64,000 bases of DNA from Paenibacillus sp. HGH0039 (GCF_000411255.1 NZ_KE150412.1:1161817-1225816); one strand, 5' to 3'; shown: positions 25,801 through 35,710, counted from the first letter of the stretch. The notes: generated from the letters alone by a model not told the origin. Numbers and translations: made by a program.

Positions 25801-26446
25801 CTTCTTCGGATGCGTCTCCCAGTCCCTGCTGCTCGGCGGCGATCTGTTTAAGCAGGCCGTCGGCTTCTTTCAGCCGTCCGCTTACGCGCGCGCTGAGATG
25901 ATCGCCGTAAGCTTCAAGATGGAACAGCCGCTGAAGCATCTGCCGCCGGTCTTTGCCGGTCAGCGAAAGAAATTCGGCGAATTTTCCCTGAGGAAGCACC
26001 ACGGCGCGGGTAAAATCCTGCATGGACAACCCGAGCACCTGATGGACCCGGTTGGTTACGTCCGTGGATTTATCGGCCAGTACGACCGGCTCCTCCCCGC
26101 TCAGACGGACAAAACGGCTTACGGTATTCGTAACCGAGACGTCCGAGCCTCTCTTGAACTGGCGGTCCACCCGGTACCGGACGGCGCCCGTCGGATGGCT
26201 GAGTTCGAAAGTGAACGAGACCGCCAGCGTATTCTCGGCATGGTTCATGATCCCCTGCGTACCGCCGGAGGCCCGTTCGACTTTGCCGTAGAGCGCCAGC
26301 GTCAGGGCGTCCAGAATGGACGACTTTCCGCTTCCCGTCGGTCCGAAAATACCGAACACGCCGGCATCGCACAATTGCGTAAAATCTATTTCCTGTGATT
26401 CCCGGTAGCTTTGCAGACCGGACATTTGCAGCCGTATCGGACGCAT
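22811..26446 (-). CDS. sbcC: Exonuclease subunit SbcC (Rad50-like ATPase)
   Basis: The 1211-aa product is an SMC-like ATPase with Walker A GPTGSGKSS near residue 36, long coiled coils, the zinc hook CPVC (Cys539 and Cys542), an ABC signature LSGGETF and Walker B FFLDEGFGTLD near the C-terminus. With SbcD it cuts hairpins and protein-blocked DNA ends. Residues about 600-716, just after the hook, are an Ala/Glu/Ser/Asp-rich stretch that looks disordered and breaks the coiled coil asymmetrically; the protein is longer than the roughly 1,130 aa of the B. subtilis form. The start at 26446 has GGGAGG. It follows sbcD by 15 bp. Confidence 0.95.
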   Translation of the reverse strand: MRPIRLQMSGLQSYRESQEIDFTQLCDAGVFGIFGPTGSGKSSILDALTLALYGKVERASGGTQGIMNHAENTLAVSFTFELSHPTGAVRYRVDRQFKRGSDVSVTNTVSRFVRLSGEEPVVLADKSTDVTNRVHQVLGLSMQDFTRAVVLPQGKFAEFLSLTGKDRRQMLQRLFHLEAYGDHLSARVSGRLKEADGLLKQIAAEQQGLGDASEEALAQAGERLKEAAEYAVVQRKLFQQASARYEEMKQIVSVQKDERQTELELRKTEEEEPGIRQREDNLKRAEEAEKLRPYVEHAEASAKAEVEHRGRIAQARDRSSQAEVKLDTALQASEQARQELAGSEEPLLIRLERLNQALEQERQLADLHKQCEGLKTSEEHLLSQLSAVKEAFRKEQETKEKALGKQAELKEALKSVEVGYEQRSLLQEAWDAKRELDMQMRQLQELRQETGGRRRTMEAGERELAVRAGELTAWTEHFARWLGELGAGRTEALQLRQRLAKQEETAAALLQIRKREDRERELRNLAGKLAHELHEGQPCPVCGAVEHPAPYREEEVEAEKTSPGAEECETLLRAIREAGMEADRHIFGLDSLAKRALEHERAGTDHPQTAANKSAANSASRDETDHAAAEAALMLAEAAAAVQADLELPPDKSPVDSADRTGKADGILEAVASSAAAESLAATAGIRQGEAGISAGEALRQLAAFERPQAETARVGRLAAELEAGFQALLKRLKPLEAGMQAAEAELRSQRAALQADETKAQALEQSIRGRAEAWQKRFGARGLELEAVEARLKQLGEQERQAEELRGRIEKSIPFIDGVLAKIEQLRTEAAELDKTALQLATKLQGLSQLAAEKAQQLHDRVGGEPVPRQIATAQAELDGLRTRAEQTRLAHEQARREQQEAAQALSAAEQAAASAAGQLAEARDRLDRALKASSFADADAVRSAYVAEAQRAEWSAEARVHREREQTLRSRLAQLREQLAGRTVSEEDWTGMLLELREAQERDEAALAVRAKAERDCEELQAKHEQWRRLEERRSAQQTLHGRLAKLQSVLKANAFVEFLAEEQLMQVSRAASQRLGQLTRQRYAIEVDSGGGFVIRDDGSGGVKRPVGTLSGGETFLTSLALALALSAQIQLKGEVPLEFFFLDEGFGTLDQDLLDMVVTSLEKLHMDRLAVGVISHVPELRARLPRKLIVEPAEPSGRGSRVRLELL

Positions 26447-26461
26447 ACGTTTCGCCTCCCT

Positions 26462-27649
26462 TTATTCGGCCTGCTCCGGGCCGTCCGAATGATCCTGCAG
26501 CAGCTCCATAAAGAGCTGCACGAGCTCGGGCTCGGGCTTGGCCCCGCCCGTCTGCCGTTCGTAGAATCGGCGGAACAGCTCGTCCACCGGCAGACCCGCG
26601 CTTGACAGTACGGCCGCTTCTTCCTCGGCCTGCTGCAGCTGCGGATAGACCGGTTTGATATGGATAAAACCGCTGCGCGCCTTGCGCAGGCTTTGAATGT
26701 CGTGCAGCGACATCGCTTCCTCGATGTGGATTTCCAGGTCGATCCACGCGTTTGCGTCCCGCCCTTCATCCAGCCAGCGGTGCACCTCCGCCAGCCCTTC
26801 CTTCGCTTTCCAGTTCACCAGCGGGCGGCCGGATGTCAAATAGATTTCTTCAATCGAGGCCGGTTCTCCCGGTTTGACGTCCAGAACGGTCAGCGACTTG
26901 GCCTGGCCCGCTTCGGAAAAGCTGTAGGCAAGCGGGGAACCGCAGTAGCGGATGGGGCTCTGCGCTTTAAGCGTCTGCGGACGATGCAGGTGGCCGAGCG
27001 CCACATACTGCGCGCCGACATCGAGTGCCGATGTATCGACCGTGTACGCTCCGCCGACCTGAATCGGACGCTCCGATTCGCTTTCTTTTCCCCCGAGCAC
27101 GTAAATGTGGCTCATGATCAGGTTCACGGTGTCGGGACGAAAACCCGACGTTTGAGCCTTGACCAGCTCGCCTACACGCTCGGAGTAAGCTCTCCTGAGC
27201 ACTTCTTCGCCGGCGTCGTCGCTGAGCAGCTCGCCCAGTCTCGACTCGGACGGATACGGCAGCGCAAACAGTTTGGCCGTTTCGCCGGTTCTCGGAATCC
27301 CGATCTCCATCAGGCCCGCTTTCGGCAGCCCGATCAGAGAGATTCCCTGCGCCTTGGCAATCGGGGAAGACGCCCCCAGACGGTCCGGGTGATCGTGGTT
27401 GCCCGAAATGACGACAACTTCCCTGCGGCCGTCCTCGGCCAGCCTGGACAGAGCGTCGTAAAAAAGCTGCTCCGCAGCGGCAGGCGGATTAACGGTGTCA
27501 TACACATCTCCCGCCAGCAGCACAAGATCGATATTCCCTTCTCTGACAATACGGACGAGTTCGTCCACGAAAGCAACCTGTTCCTCAAACCGGCTCCGCC
27601 CTTCCAGGGTTCTCCCCAAGTGCCAGTCACCGGTGTGCAGTATGCGCAT
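26462..27649 (-). CDS. sbcD: Exonuclease subunit SbcD (Mre11-like nuclease)
   Basis: The 395-aa product has the metallophosphoesterase motifs of Mre11 in order: GDWHLGR, AGDVYD, SGNHDHPDR and GHLHRPQ. It is the nuclease partner of SbcC in cleaving hairpin and blocked DNA ends. The C-terminal 120 residues form the capping and SbcC-contact region. The start at 27649 follows a GGGGGA site. It lies 79 bp after addA and 15 bp before sbcC, the same order as in B. subtilis. Confidence 0.96.
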   Translation of the reverse strand: MRILHTGDWHLGRTLEGRSRFEEQVAFVDELVRIVREGNIDLVLLAGDVYDTVNPPAAAEQLFYDALSRLAEDGRREVVVISGNHDHPDRLGASSPIAKAQGISLIGLPKAGLMEIGIPRTGETAKLFALPYPSESRLGELLSDDAGEEVLRRAYSERVGELVKAQTSGFRPDTVNLIMSHIYVLGGKESESERPIQVGGAYTVDTSALDVGAQYVALGHLHRPQTLKAQSPIRYCGSPLAYSFSEAGQAKSLTVLDVKPGEPASIEEIYLTSGRPLVNWKAKEGLAEVHRWLDEGRDANAWIDLEIHIEEAMSLHDIQSLRKARSGFIHIKPVYPQLQQAEEEAAVLSSAGLPVDELFRRFYERQTGGAKPEPELVQLFMELLQDHSDGPEQAE

Positions 27650-27728
27650 ACCTATCCCCCAAATCTGATTGTATCTGTAAAAACGGCCGGCCCGCCTTTA
27701 TGGAGCGGTTTTGTCCGGCCTCTTCCAT

Positions 27729-30700
27729 TCAAATTTCCACCACGTGCCCGCCGTCAAAGAAAAACAGGTAGGTTCCCGCAAGCTTGCGCTTCCAGATTTT
27801 TTCCACTGCCTGTCCGTACAAGCCAAGCTGGATCCGGTATCTTTCCCGGAGCGCTTCGAGGCCGACGCCTTTGACACGGTCCGTCTTGTAATCGAGCATA
27901 ATCAGATTGCCGTCCGATTCGAACAGGCAGTCGATCACACCCTGCACAAGCACCGTCTCCTGGCGGGTCGACGCATCCGCATTCGGGTAGACACGGCCGG
28001 CGGGAAGCCCCAAGCTGAAAGGCACTTCACGCCATACCCGGGTAGAGGCGGCAAGTTTTTGGCCGATCTGTGTCCGGAAAAAGCCCGCAAGGATTTCCGT
28101 ATCCACCGCTCTTGCTTGAGCGGGGGTAAGCAGTTCCTTGTCGATCATTTCCCGGATAACAACTTCCACCGCTTCCGGCGTCACTTCCTTCAACGGCATA
28201 TGCTGCATGACGGCGTGAAAAACGGTTCCTCGCTCCGCAGAGGTCAATTTCTTCTCTTCCATAAAACGGGGACGCCGCAGAAGCGACGTTCTTGACGAGG
28301 AACCGGCGGGAACTTCCCCTCCTGCTTCACCGGGGGGCTCAATCGGCTCGCTCGATGTTAACGTGCCATGTGTCTCCTGAGGTTCCTGTAGGTCCTGCGT
28401 CTCAGCCGCTTCCCGCCCCCGCCGCTCTTCAGCCTGCACGAGCGCAGGGCTGTCCATAAAAGTCGCCAAATGAAAAACCGAATTCCCTCCGGCACGGGTC
28501 CCTTCCGTATCGCCCGGAAGGGCTGGCGTACCGAGAGAATGCTCCCCGTTCAACCGGGACGCTTCCGCCGCCCCCGCCATTTTCAGCAGCCGGGTCGGCA
28601 AAATGAGTCCGCTCCCCGGGCTCGGCATCAGCTCGGCCGACGGAATTTCTTCGTGATCGGAAGCCGTACTGCGGTCTGCCTGCCTTTTCAGCTCGGAAAC
28701 GGACGTTTTGGAAAAATAAGCGGTCGCCTGGGCAAACGGATACGTCCACGACAGCGATTTCGCAAGCGCAACGTCCCATTCCCCGGTAAAAGTCGGCACC
28801 TTGTTCAGGTGTTTCAGCGCCTCCAGCCGGTCCGCCTGAATCGTGACGGATTCGTCGGCTTTCCCCATGGCCGCCAGCTCCTCGGGCGCAATCACTTCAA
28901 AGCGCCACTTGGAGCCGTCTGCCGCCAGCGCCGGAGGACTGTGCTCCTGAAGCCCGGCTTTCTCTCTCCACAAAGACGCATCCCGGTGCCGCATGAGTGC
29001 GGGGCCCAGCCAGTCCAGGTAGCTGCGCGCACGCGCGACTTCGTCGTCCGGAAGCGGCCAGCTGTTCTTCTCCAGGTGCCTGCCCCAGCCCTGGAGCTGC
29101 TTGTCCAGCGAGCGGACCGTGCCGAGCAGGAACAGCTTCTCCCGTGCCCGGGTGAGCGCCACATACAGGACGCGCAGCTCCTCGGCAAGCGTCTCGATGC
29201 GCATCCGGCGCCGGATCGCAAGCTGCGGAAGGGTCGGATAGCCGACCCGCAGCTTCGTATCCACAAAGCGCGGACCGAAGCCCAGTTCCTTATGGATCAG
29301 GAACGGGTCGAGCAGGTCGCGCTGGTTGAACATTTTGCCGAGTCCGGCAACGAAAACGACCGGAAACTCGAGTCCCTTACTCTTGTGGATGGACATGATC
29401 CGCACGACGTCTTCCTGCTCGCCCAGCGCCCGGGCGGTCCCGAGGTCGCCTCCGGTGTCCTTCATCCGCTCGATAAAGCGGAGAAACCGGAACAGCCCGC
29501 GCAGCGAAGTGTTCTCGTACTGCCTCGCCCGGTCGTAAAGCGCCCTGAGATTCGCCTGGCGCTGCTGCCCTCCGGGCATCGCTCCCACGAAGTCGAAGTA
29601 GCCGGTGTCTCCGTACACCTTCCAGATGAGACGGGCGAGCGCTCCCTGCCGGGCTTCGCTCCGCCACTCTTCCAGGCGCCGCAGAAAGTCTGCGATTTTG
29701 CCGCGCAGTTCCTCGTCGGGCTTCCACTCGCCGGCATCCTGCAAGCCGCTTCCGCCCTCCGCGTTCCCCAGCGGACGGATTCCTTGGGCGTAAGCCCGGG
29801 CGGCCTCATAGAACGGGATATTTTTGCCGGAAATGCGCAGGGAAGCCAGTTCATCCGCCGTCAGGCCGACGATCGGTGAACGGAGGACGCCCGCAAGCGG
29901 AACGTCCTGATACGGGTTGTCAATCACTTTCAGCAGCGAGAGCATGACTTCGACTTCCGTCGCCGTAAAATACCCGGTATTCAAATCGGCGTAAGCCGGG
30001 ATGCCAAGCTGCCTCAATTCTTCAATAAAAATCGGCGACCACTGCTGGGTAGCGCGCAGCAGAATGACCATATCCCGGTACGTGGCGGGCCTCATGGAGC
30101 CGGACCGTTTATCGTACACGAGGTAGGGCCGCCCGTCCTGCGGATTCAGCATGGCCTGGATCTTGCGGGCGATCGCCCGGGCTTCCATCTGGGCGGTTTC
30201 CAGCTCCTGGCCTTCCAGGATGCCGCCCAGCTCGCCCTCCTGCTCCTCGGCTGAAATCTCCCCGTCCGCTTCCTCCGCATCGCTCTCTTCCCCGTCGGAC
30301 GCCTGTGCGGCTGCCGCACGGTCGATGAGCATCATTTCGACGGACAGGTTCTGGCCTTCGGCCGCCGGATAAGACGCGCCGTTCACCAGCTCCGCCCGCT
30401 CGTCGTAAGCAATGTCGCCGACGCCCTCATTCATGATCTGCCGGAAAATAAAGTTGACGGCATCGACTACCTCCGCCCGGCTTCTAAAGTTCCGGGCCAG
30501 GTCGATCCGTCTTCCCGGACCGCTGCCATCCCCGGTAAAGCTTTTGTACTTCTCCAGAAAAAGCCCGGGCTCCGCCAGTCGGAAGCGGTAAATGCTCTGC
30601 TTCACGTCGCCGACCATAAAACGGTTGCCCGGGAGCGGTTCGGCGATCAGTTCGACGATAGCTTCCTGGACGCGGTTCGTGTCCTGGTACTCGTCAAGCA

Positions 30701-32129
30701 GCACCTCTGCGAACTGCTCCCTGTATTCGAGCGCCGCCCGCGAAGGGATCAGACGATCCGGCGCAGACTCTTCGGCGCGCAGAATGCGCAGGCAGAAATG
30801 CTCCAGATCGGCGAAATCGACCAGACCTTTGGCGGCCTTGGCCTTGCTGTAGCGCCCTCCGAAGTCGATGACGAGATCGACCAGCGCGTGAATGACGGGC
30901 GCCAATTCCCGCGTTTCCTCCAGAAACCGCTCCGGCGGCCGCCCGAACAATTCTTCCTGGAGGGAGGTGATGCGTTCCTTGGCCCGGCCCCGCAGTTGTT
31001 TCACCTGTTCCTGGCGTTGCGGGTCCACTTCGTCTTTCTTGCAAGGCTTGAGCTTCCCGAAAGACACGGTCTGAAACGCGCTGAACAGAATGTCCCACGG
31101 ATAGTTCTCGGCTATGTCCGTAAGCCCCTCGACCATGGTCAGATCATCCTGCACGGCATTCGCGTAAGGAAGCGGGCCGCCCGGCTGACCGGTGATTTCG
31201 AGAGCCTGCTTCAGGAGCTCGGCGGTCCCCTGAAGCTCCAAGCGGACATCGTCGGTGAGGCCCTTGAGCCAGAATTCGGCAGGTGCGCCCTCGCCTTCGC
31301 CTTCGTTTCCGTTCCCTTCAGCGTTATCCTCATTGTCCGCCGCATTCGCCAAAGCGGCTTCCTCCGCCGCTCCGACCGCAGCCGAATTAGAAGCCGCAGC
31401 CGCTTCCGCATAGCCTTCGCTGACTTCCGCCAAGGCGGCCGTCCGCTCGTCTTCACCGGAAGCATCCCTTCCCGTGATCAGCTCGTAGTTCTTCGGTCCG
31501 AACATCAGCGCCATCTCGCGCAGCCAATGTTCCGGCCACGGGTGACTGCGCGACTCGTCGTACAGCTTCTGGATCAGCAGATGGAGGGGAACGTCGCTGC
31601 GCTCGCCGCCGAACGTATCGACGAGCCGCCAGAACGGGCTGTCTTCTCCGCTTTCCCCGTAGTACTGCTCCATCATTTCTTCGAGCTGGTCGTGCCGCAT
31701 CAGCTCCGCTTCCGTTTCGTTGGCGATGCGGAACCCGGGATCGAGCCGAATCAGGCTGTAGTGCCTGCGGATAACTTCCAGACAGAAGGAATGGAGGGTC
31801 GTCACGGAAGCCCGCCCCATCAGGGCAAGCTGCCGCTTCAAGTGCTGAGAGTCCGGGTTTGCCGTCAGCTCTTTTTCCAGCGCCTCGCGTATTCTCTGCT
31901 TCATTTCGGCTGCGGCTGCCTTCGTAAAGGTCGCGACCAGCAGACGGTCCACATCCAGGGGAGAAGCCTCATCGGAAATGCGGCGGATAATCCGCTCGAC
32001 CAGTACGGCCGTTTTTCCCGAGCCGGCCGCTGCGGCCACAAGCATGTTTTGCCCCCGCAGGGCGATGGCGTCCCACTGCTCGTCCGTCCACGTGGTTCCC
32101 GGAGGTTTCGTTCTCGGTGTCGTTGTCAT
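27729..32129 (-). CDS. addA: ATP-dependent helicase/nuclease subunit AddA
   Basis: The 1466-aa product is a UvrD-type helicase with Walker A AAAGSGKTAVLV, a Walker B/DEYQDTN motif, helicase motifs through SIHKSKGLEFP and VALTRAREKL, and a C-terminal RecB-like nuclease domain (GVIDCLFE, LDYKTDRV). It processes double-strand breaks for RecA with AddB. It is over 200 residues longer than B. subtilis AddA. The excess is in three low-complexity inserts: acidic/Ala-rich at about residues 216-286, acidic at about 603-650, and a mixed one at about 1156-1290 just before the nuclease domain. Its ATG overlaps the addB stop (ATGA), so translation is coupled. Confidence 0.95.
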   Translation of the reverse strand: MTTTPRTKPPGTTWTDEQWDAIALRGQNMLVAAAAGSGKTAVLVERIIRRISDEASPLDVDRLLVATFTKAAAAEMKQRIREALEKELTANPDSQHLKRQLALMGRASVTTLHSFCLEVIRRHYSLIRLDPGFRIANETEAELMRHDQLEEMMEQYYGESGEDSPFWRLVDTFGGERSDVPLHLLIQKLYDESRSHPWPEHWLREMALMFGPKNYELITGRDASGEDERTAALAEVSEGYAEAAAASNSAAVGAAEEAALANAADNEDNAEGNGNEGEGEGAPAEFWLKGLTDDVRLELQGTAELLKQALEITGQPGGPLPYANAVQDDLTMVEGLTDIAENYPWDILFSAFQTVSFGKLKPCKKDEVDPQRQEQVKQLRGRAKERITSLQEELFGRPPERFLEETRELAPVIHALVDLVIDFGGRYSKAKAAKGLVDFADLEHFCLRILRAEESAPDRLIPSRAALEYREQFAEVLLDEYQDTNRVQEAIVELIAEPLPGNRFMVGDVKQSIYRFRLAEPGLFLEKYKSFTGDGSGPGRRIDLARNFRSRAEVVDAVNFIFRQIMNEGVGDIAYDERAELVNGASYPAAEGQNLSVEMMLIDRAAAAQASDGEESDAEEADGEISAEEQEGELGGILEGQELETAQMEARAIARKIQAMLNPQDGRPYLVYDKRSGSMRPATYRDMVILLRATQQWSPIFIEELRQLGIPAYADLNTGYFTATEVEVMLSLLKVIDNPYQDVPLAGVLRSPIVGLTADELASLRISGKNIPFYEAARAYAQGIRPLGNAEGGSGLQDAGEWKPDEELRGKIADFLRRLEEWRSEARQGALARLIWKVYGDTGYFDFVGAMPGGQQRQANLRALYDRARQYENTSLRGLFRFLRFIERMKDTGGDLGTARALGEQEDVVRIMSIHKSKGLEFPVVFVAGLGKMFNQRDLLDPFLIHKELGFGPRFVDTKLRVGYPTLPQLAIRRRMRIETLAEELRVLYVALTRAREKLFLLGTVRSLDKQLQGWGRHLEKNSWPLPDDEVARARSYLDWLGPALMRHRDASLWREKAGLQEHSPPALAADGSKWRFEVIAPEELAAMGKADESVTIQADRLEALKHLNKVPTFTGEWDVALAKSLSWTYPFAQATAYFSKTSVSELKRQADRSTASDHEEIPSAELMPSPGSGLILPTRLLKMAGAAEASRLNGEHSLGTPALPGDTEGTRAGGNSVFHLATFMDSPALVQAEERRGREAAETQDLQEPQETHGTLTSSEPIEPPGEAGGEVPAGSSSRTSLLRRPRFMEEKKLTSAERGTVFHAVMQHMPLKEVTPEAVEVVIREMIDKELLTPAQARAVDTEILAGFFRTQIGQKLAASTRVWREVPFSLGLPAGRVYPNADASTRQETVLVQGVIDCLFESDGNLIMLDYKTDRVKGVGLEALRERYRIQLGLYGQAVEKIWKRKLAGTYLFFFDGGHVVEI

Positions 32130-35100
32130 CGGTTCTGCTCCTCCTCTCCGCTTCCCGTCTCTTTCCTGGTAAGCTCGGCCCAGACGCGGTCGCGTCCGAT
32201 TTTGGCCAGATGCTTGGGCTCGTTGCCGTCCAGCGCGGGATCAAATTGGCACACCGCCTTGTAAGAACAATGCTGACAAGCCGTCTTATTTCCCGTGCGG
32301 TAAGGGGTGATATCCACCCGTCCTTCCGTAATCTCCGTACCGATATCGCGAATCCGGTCCCGCACATAACCGCGCAGGGTATCCCACTGCTCTTCCGAAG
32401 CGACGGAGGACGATTTATAAAAGCCTCCATCCTTGGACAAGGCGGCCGGTACCAGCTGGGAGTGGCCCGCTGCGCCCGCAAGGTCGCTGTCCATCATTTT
32501 CACGACTTCCGGATCGGCCATAAGGAGCCCTTTCATCTTGTACCGCTTGCGCAGTTCTTTCTCTACGTCCTGGACGGTCATGCCGTTCGTAAACTGCAGC
32601 AGGGGATTGTGCACATGAAAATACAGCACCCCTGCCGGTGTGGCGCTCATGCCGAGCCACTGGGGCGCATGAGTTAAGATCACGTCCAGATACGTGAGCA
32701 TCTGAAGGGACAACCCGTAGTAGACGCTGGACAAATCCAGCGCAGTAGGACTTGACTTGTAATCGATCACGCGAAGCAGCAGACCGCTGTCCCCTTGGGC
32801 CTGGTCCACTCTGTCGATCCGTCCGATAATTTCCATCGTGCATCCGTTGTCGAGCTGGAAGGTCAGAGAAGGCAGCATGCCGCCCGGCCCGAAATCGATT
32901 TCCAGCCCTACCGGTGAAAACCGGCTGCGTTTCGCGTGTTCGCCCAGCATGACGGCCGCTTTTCCCACGACCTGCTTCAACTTATGGGAAATATACCGGT
33001 ACCGCTTGGAGCTCAGGAGAATTTCGCCCTGCAGCCGTGGCGCAAGCCGGTCGACGACGTCGGATGTCCGCCGGTAGGTTTCTTCCGTGCTCAGGCTAGC
33101 CCAATCGACCTTGTCCTCCTGCAGCCCGCGCACGAACAAGTTGAGCGCGCCGTGGAACAGCTGCCCGATATCTGGAGCTTCCAGACGGAATACCCTGCGC
33201 TCCTTGAGTTTGAGGCCATGCGTCAGGAAGTGGGCGAACGGGCACGCTACGTAGCGCTCCATCCGGGATACGCTCGCACGGAGATGACGGCCGTACAGGA
33301 GACGGCTCGTTTCGCGTGGCAGCTTGTCCTCCCGGTTGGCATACAGCAGCCCTTGAACAAGGCGGTTCATGCTGCCCTTCCACTCCGGCTCCCCCGCAAA
33401 ATAGTTGTAGGTGCCCCACCACAAATCGCCGATGGCCGCCCCTCTCATCCACTGCTTCAGCTGGACGCCGAGGTAAGACATCGCCCGCGAAGGGTTTTGC
33501 ATATAGGAAAGCTGTTCCTCTGCGGACATAAGAGGCGAAGGCTCCCCCATCCACTGGACCTCGCGCAGCTCGGGAAATAATCCCTTCACCTGGCGGATCA
33601 GTTCCGAGGGAAGCAGCGATTTGCCTTCTTCATCGGCAAGCGGGTAAGACAAGGACAACCGGCGGCTCGGAACGGCCAGTGAAGAGTAAATCAGGAAGGA
33701 CTCGTCCAGCAGCCTCCGGCGGTTTCCGTCCGCCATTGGCAGCCCCGTCTGAAGCAGCAGCTCACGTTCCGCTTCCGCCAGGACGCCGTCTTCCGTCGGC
33801 GACGCCGGAATGACCCCGTCGCTGACGCCGAGTATGAAGGCGTACCGGATTTTCATGGAACGGGTACGGTCCATGCTGCCGACAAGCACCTGGTCGAGCG
33901 CCGGAGGAACGAGGCCGAGCTTGATGCTCTCCAGCCCGGTTTCCAGCAGCTCGCCGTACAGCTCGGCCGATATTTCTTCCTCGCCCATCAGCTCGACCAA
34001 CTGATCGAGTAGATCCATCAGGCTGCCCCAGATCTGGCTGTGCTCCCGGGCTTTCTCCGGCCGGCCGTCTGCGGCCGCTTCCGCATACCACTGCTCCAGC
34101 CGTTCCGGCGCATGCACGTCTTCCAGAAGCTCGTACAGCGCCTGCGTTCTCGACTGGACCGTTTTGGCCCGCTTGAGATTTTTCTGGAAACGGAGCAGCG
34201 GCTCCGCCACCCATTCCCGGGTCTGCTGAATTTCCTGCAGATAAAGCTCCTCCGCCTCATTCGCCGCCGTCTCTTCGTCTTCCAGCGAGGTCCGACTGCG
34301 GTGAGTCCACGGCTTGCCGTCGGTCCACCGGTTTCCCTGGATTCCGTAGGAAAGCACGTAATTTTCGAGGCGGTCCATCGCCGCCCTCTGCTCCGTCAGC
34401 GTCTTCGCCGCCGCTTCTTCGGTGTCCCCGTTCCAAGGCAGGAGAAGGTCTGTTTTTACGCAGCGGAATACCGCATCATAGCCCCAGTTATGAAGCACCG
34501 TTTCCAGAGCCGAGCGGATGAATTCCGCAAGAGGGTGATGCAGCACCGTTCTTTTCTGGTCAAAAAAGTGCGGAATCCCGTAATCGGTAAACGCGGTCTC
34601 CAGCAGATCCTCGTAGTCCGCCATGTTGCGGACCATCACGGCCATATCCCGCCAGCGGACTCCCTGTTCACGGGCCAGCCTCGTCATTTCCCGGGCAACG
34701 CCTTCGGCTTCGGCCCTGCGGTTGACGGCGGCGTAAAGCGAAAGCTGCTCCCGTTCGCCGGGTCCGGCCGGAAGATACGGGCTGCCGTACCGGCCGATGC
34801 GCTGCTCAAACGAATTCTCCAGATGGGCGAGCATCGGACTGGCGGCGAACCGGGGCGACAGAACAGGCTGTACGGCCACGGTCTCAGCCGGCCCGACGCC
34901 TACGGCATCCACCAGCTCCTGGAGCTGCGCCATCGTACGTGCCGTCGGGTGGAACAGATCCAGCTCGTCCGGAATCTCTCCGGCATAATAAGGCCGGTTC
35001 ACGCAGAGCGACACCGTGGTCCCGGCTCCGTGCTCAAAAAGCCCCTTTACCACCATCAGCTCCTGGGGCGTAAAGCCGTGGAACCCGTCGATCCAAATCT

Positions 35101-35710
35101 GCGCGTCTCGAACAAGCGACGACTGCCCGAGCTCTTCGGCCAATTTGGCCAGCGTTCCTTCCCCGTCGAGATACCGGAGCGAAATTTCGTGTTCGAAAGC
35201 CCCGTAAATCAATTGGAGATCACGCATTTTATCCCGCAGGAGCTGCTTTTTGCTGCCGAGAAAATCGTCGTACCTGTCTACATGTTCATGGAGACTCTCT
35301 CCCGTCACGCAGTAGCGCCTCCACTCCGCGAACAGATCGTTCAGCCGGTCGACGAAGCCTGTCTGCTCGTACACCGACCGGTAGAAACGCAGATCGCCTT
35401 TCCGCTTATGTAAAAGCTTGTGCAGAAGAAGCTTTTTCCCTACGTCGTCAATAGGCTGGCGGGCCGTTCCGCCTCTCTCCTGCATCACCCTCCAGGCCAG
35501 ACGGCGGAAGCTGAGCACCTGCGCGCGTATCGTTCCGCCTACATCGGGATGATCGACAAGCGCCAGCTCCGTCTGGAAAGTCGCCTGCTCGGGTACGATC
35601 AGAATCAAAGGCGGCCCCTCCGGCCGCTGTTTTAAGTTCTCTATGATTTCATCCATGCAGAGCTTGCTTTTGCCGCTCCCTGCACGGCCAGTTATAAAAC
35701 GTACGGGCAT
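32126..35710 (-). CDS. addB: ATP-dependent helicase/nuclease subunit AddB
   Basis: The 1194-aa product starts FITGRAGSGKSKLC (Walker A) and has an inactivated-helicase body and a C-terminal nuclease (VIDYKSSPTALDL). Four cysteines for the [4Fe-4S] staple of the nuclease domain are visible: one in YVACPFAH and three in CQHCSYKAVC. In AddAB this subunit recognises Chi. The start at 35710 has an AAAGGGG site. It heads the addB-addA-sbcD-sbcC operon. Confidence 0.95.
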   Translation of the reverse strand: MPVRFITGRAGSGKSKLCMDEIIENLKQRPEGPPLILIVPEQATFQTELALVDHPDVGGTIRAQVLSFRRLAWRVMQERGGTARQPIDDVGKKLLLHKLLHKRKGDLRFYRSVYEQTGFVDRLNDLFAEWRRYCVTGESLHEHVDRYDDFLGSKKQLLRDKMRDLQLIYGAFEHEISLRYLDGEGTLAKLAEELGQSSLVRDAQIWIDGFHGFTPQELMVVKGLFEHGAGTTVSLCVNRPYYAGEIPDELDLFHPTARTMAQLQELVDAVGVGPAETVAVQPVLSPRFAASPMLAHLENSFEQRIGRYGSPYLPAGPGEREQLSLYAAVNRRAEAEGVAREMTRLAREQGVRWRDMAVMVRNMADYEDLLETAFTDYGIPHFFDQKRTVLHHPLAEFIRSALETVLHNWGYDAVFRCVKTDLLLPWNGDTEEAAAKTLTEQRAAMDRLENYVLSYGIQGNRWTDGKPWTHRSRTSLEDEETAANEAEELYLQEIQQTREWVAEPLLRFQKNLKRAKTVQSRTQALYELLEDVHAPERLEQWYAEAAADGRPEKAREHSQIWGSLMDLLDQLVELMGEEEISAELYGELLETGLESIKLGLVPPALDQVLVGSMDRTRSMKIRYAFILGVSDGVIPASPTEDGVLAEAERELLLQTGLPMADGNRRRLLDESFLIYSSLAVPSRRLSLSYPLADEEGKSLLPSELIRQVKGLFPELREVQWMGEPSPLMSAEEQLSYMQNPSRAMSYLGVQLKQWMRGAAIGDLWWGTYNYFAGEPEWKGSMNRLVQGLLYANREDKLPRETSRLLYGRHLRASVSRMERYVACPFAHFLTHGLKLKERRVFRLEAPDIGQLFHGALNLFVRGLQEDKVDWASLSTEETYRRTSDVVDRLAPRLQGEILLSSKRYRYISHKLKQVVGKAAVMLGEHAKRSRFSPVGLEIDFGPGGMLPSLTFQLDNGCTMEIIGRIDRVDQAQGDSGLLLRVIDYKSSPTALDLSSVYYGLSLQMLTYLDVILTHAPQWLGMSATPAGVLYFHVHNPLLQFTNGMTVQDVEKELRKRYKMKGLLMADPEVVKMMDSDLAGAAGHSQLVPAALSKDGGFYKSSSVASEEQWDTLRGYVRDRIRDIGTEITEGRVDITPYRTGNKTACQHCSYKAVCQFDPALDGNEPKHLAKIGRDRVWAELTRKETGSGEEEQNR

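Noticed and set aside
22811-35710. Phage-defence island around addAB and sbcCD
   Set aside because: These are standard chromosomal repair genes in the Bacillus order; no abortive-infection, restriction or toxin-antitoxin genes lie beside them.
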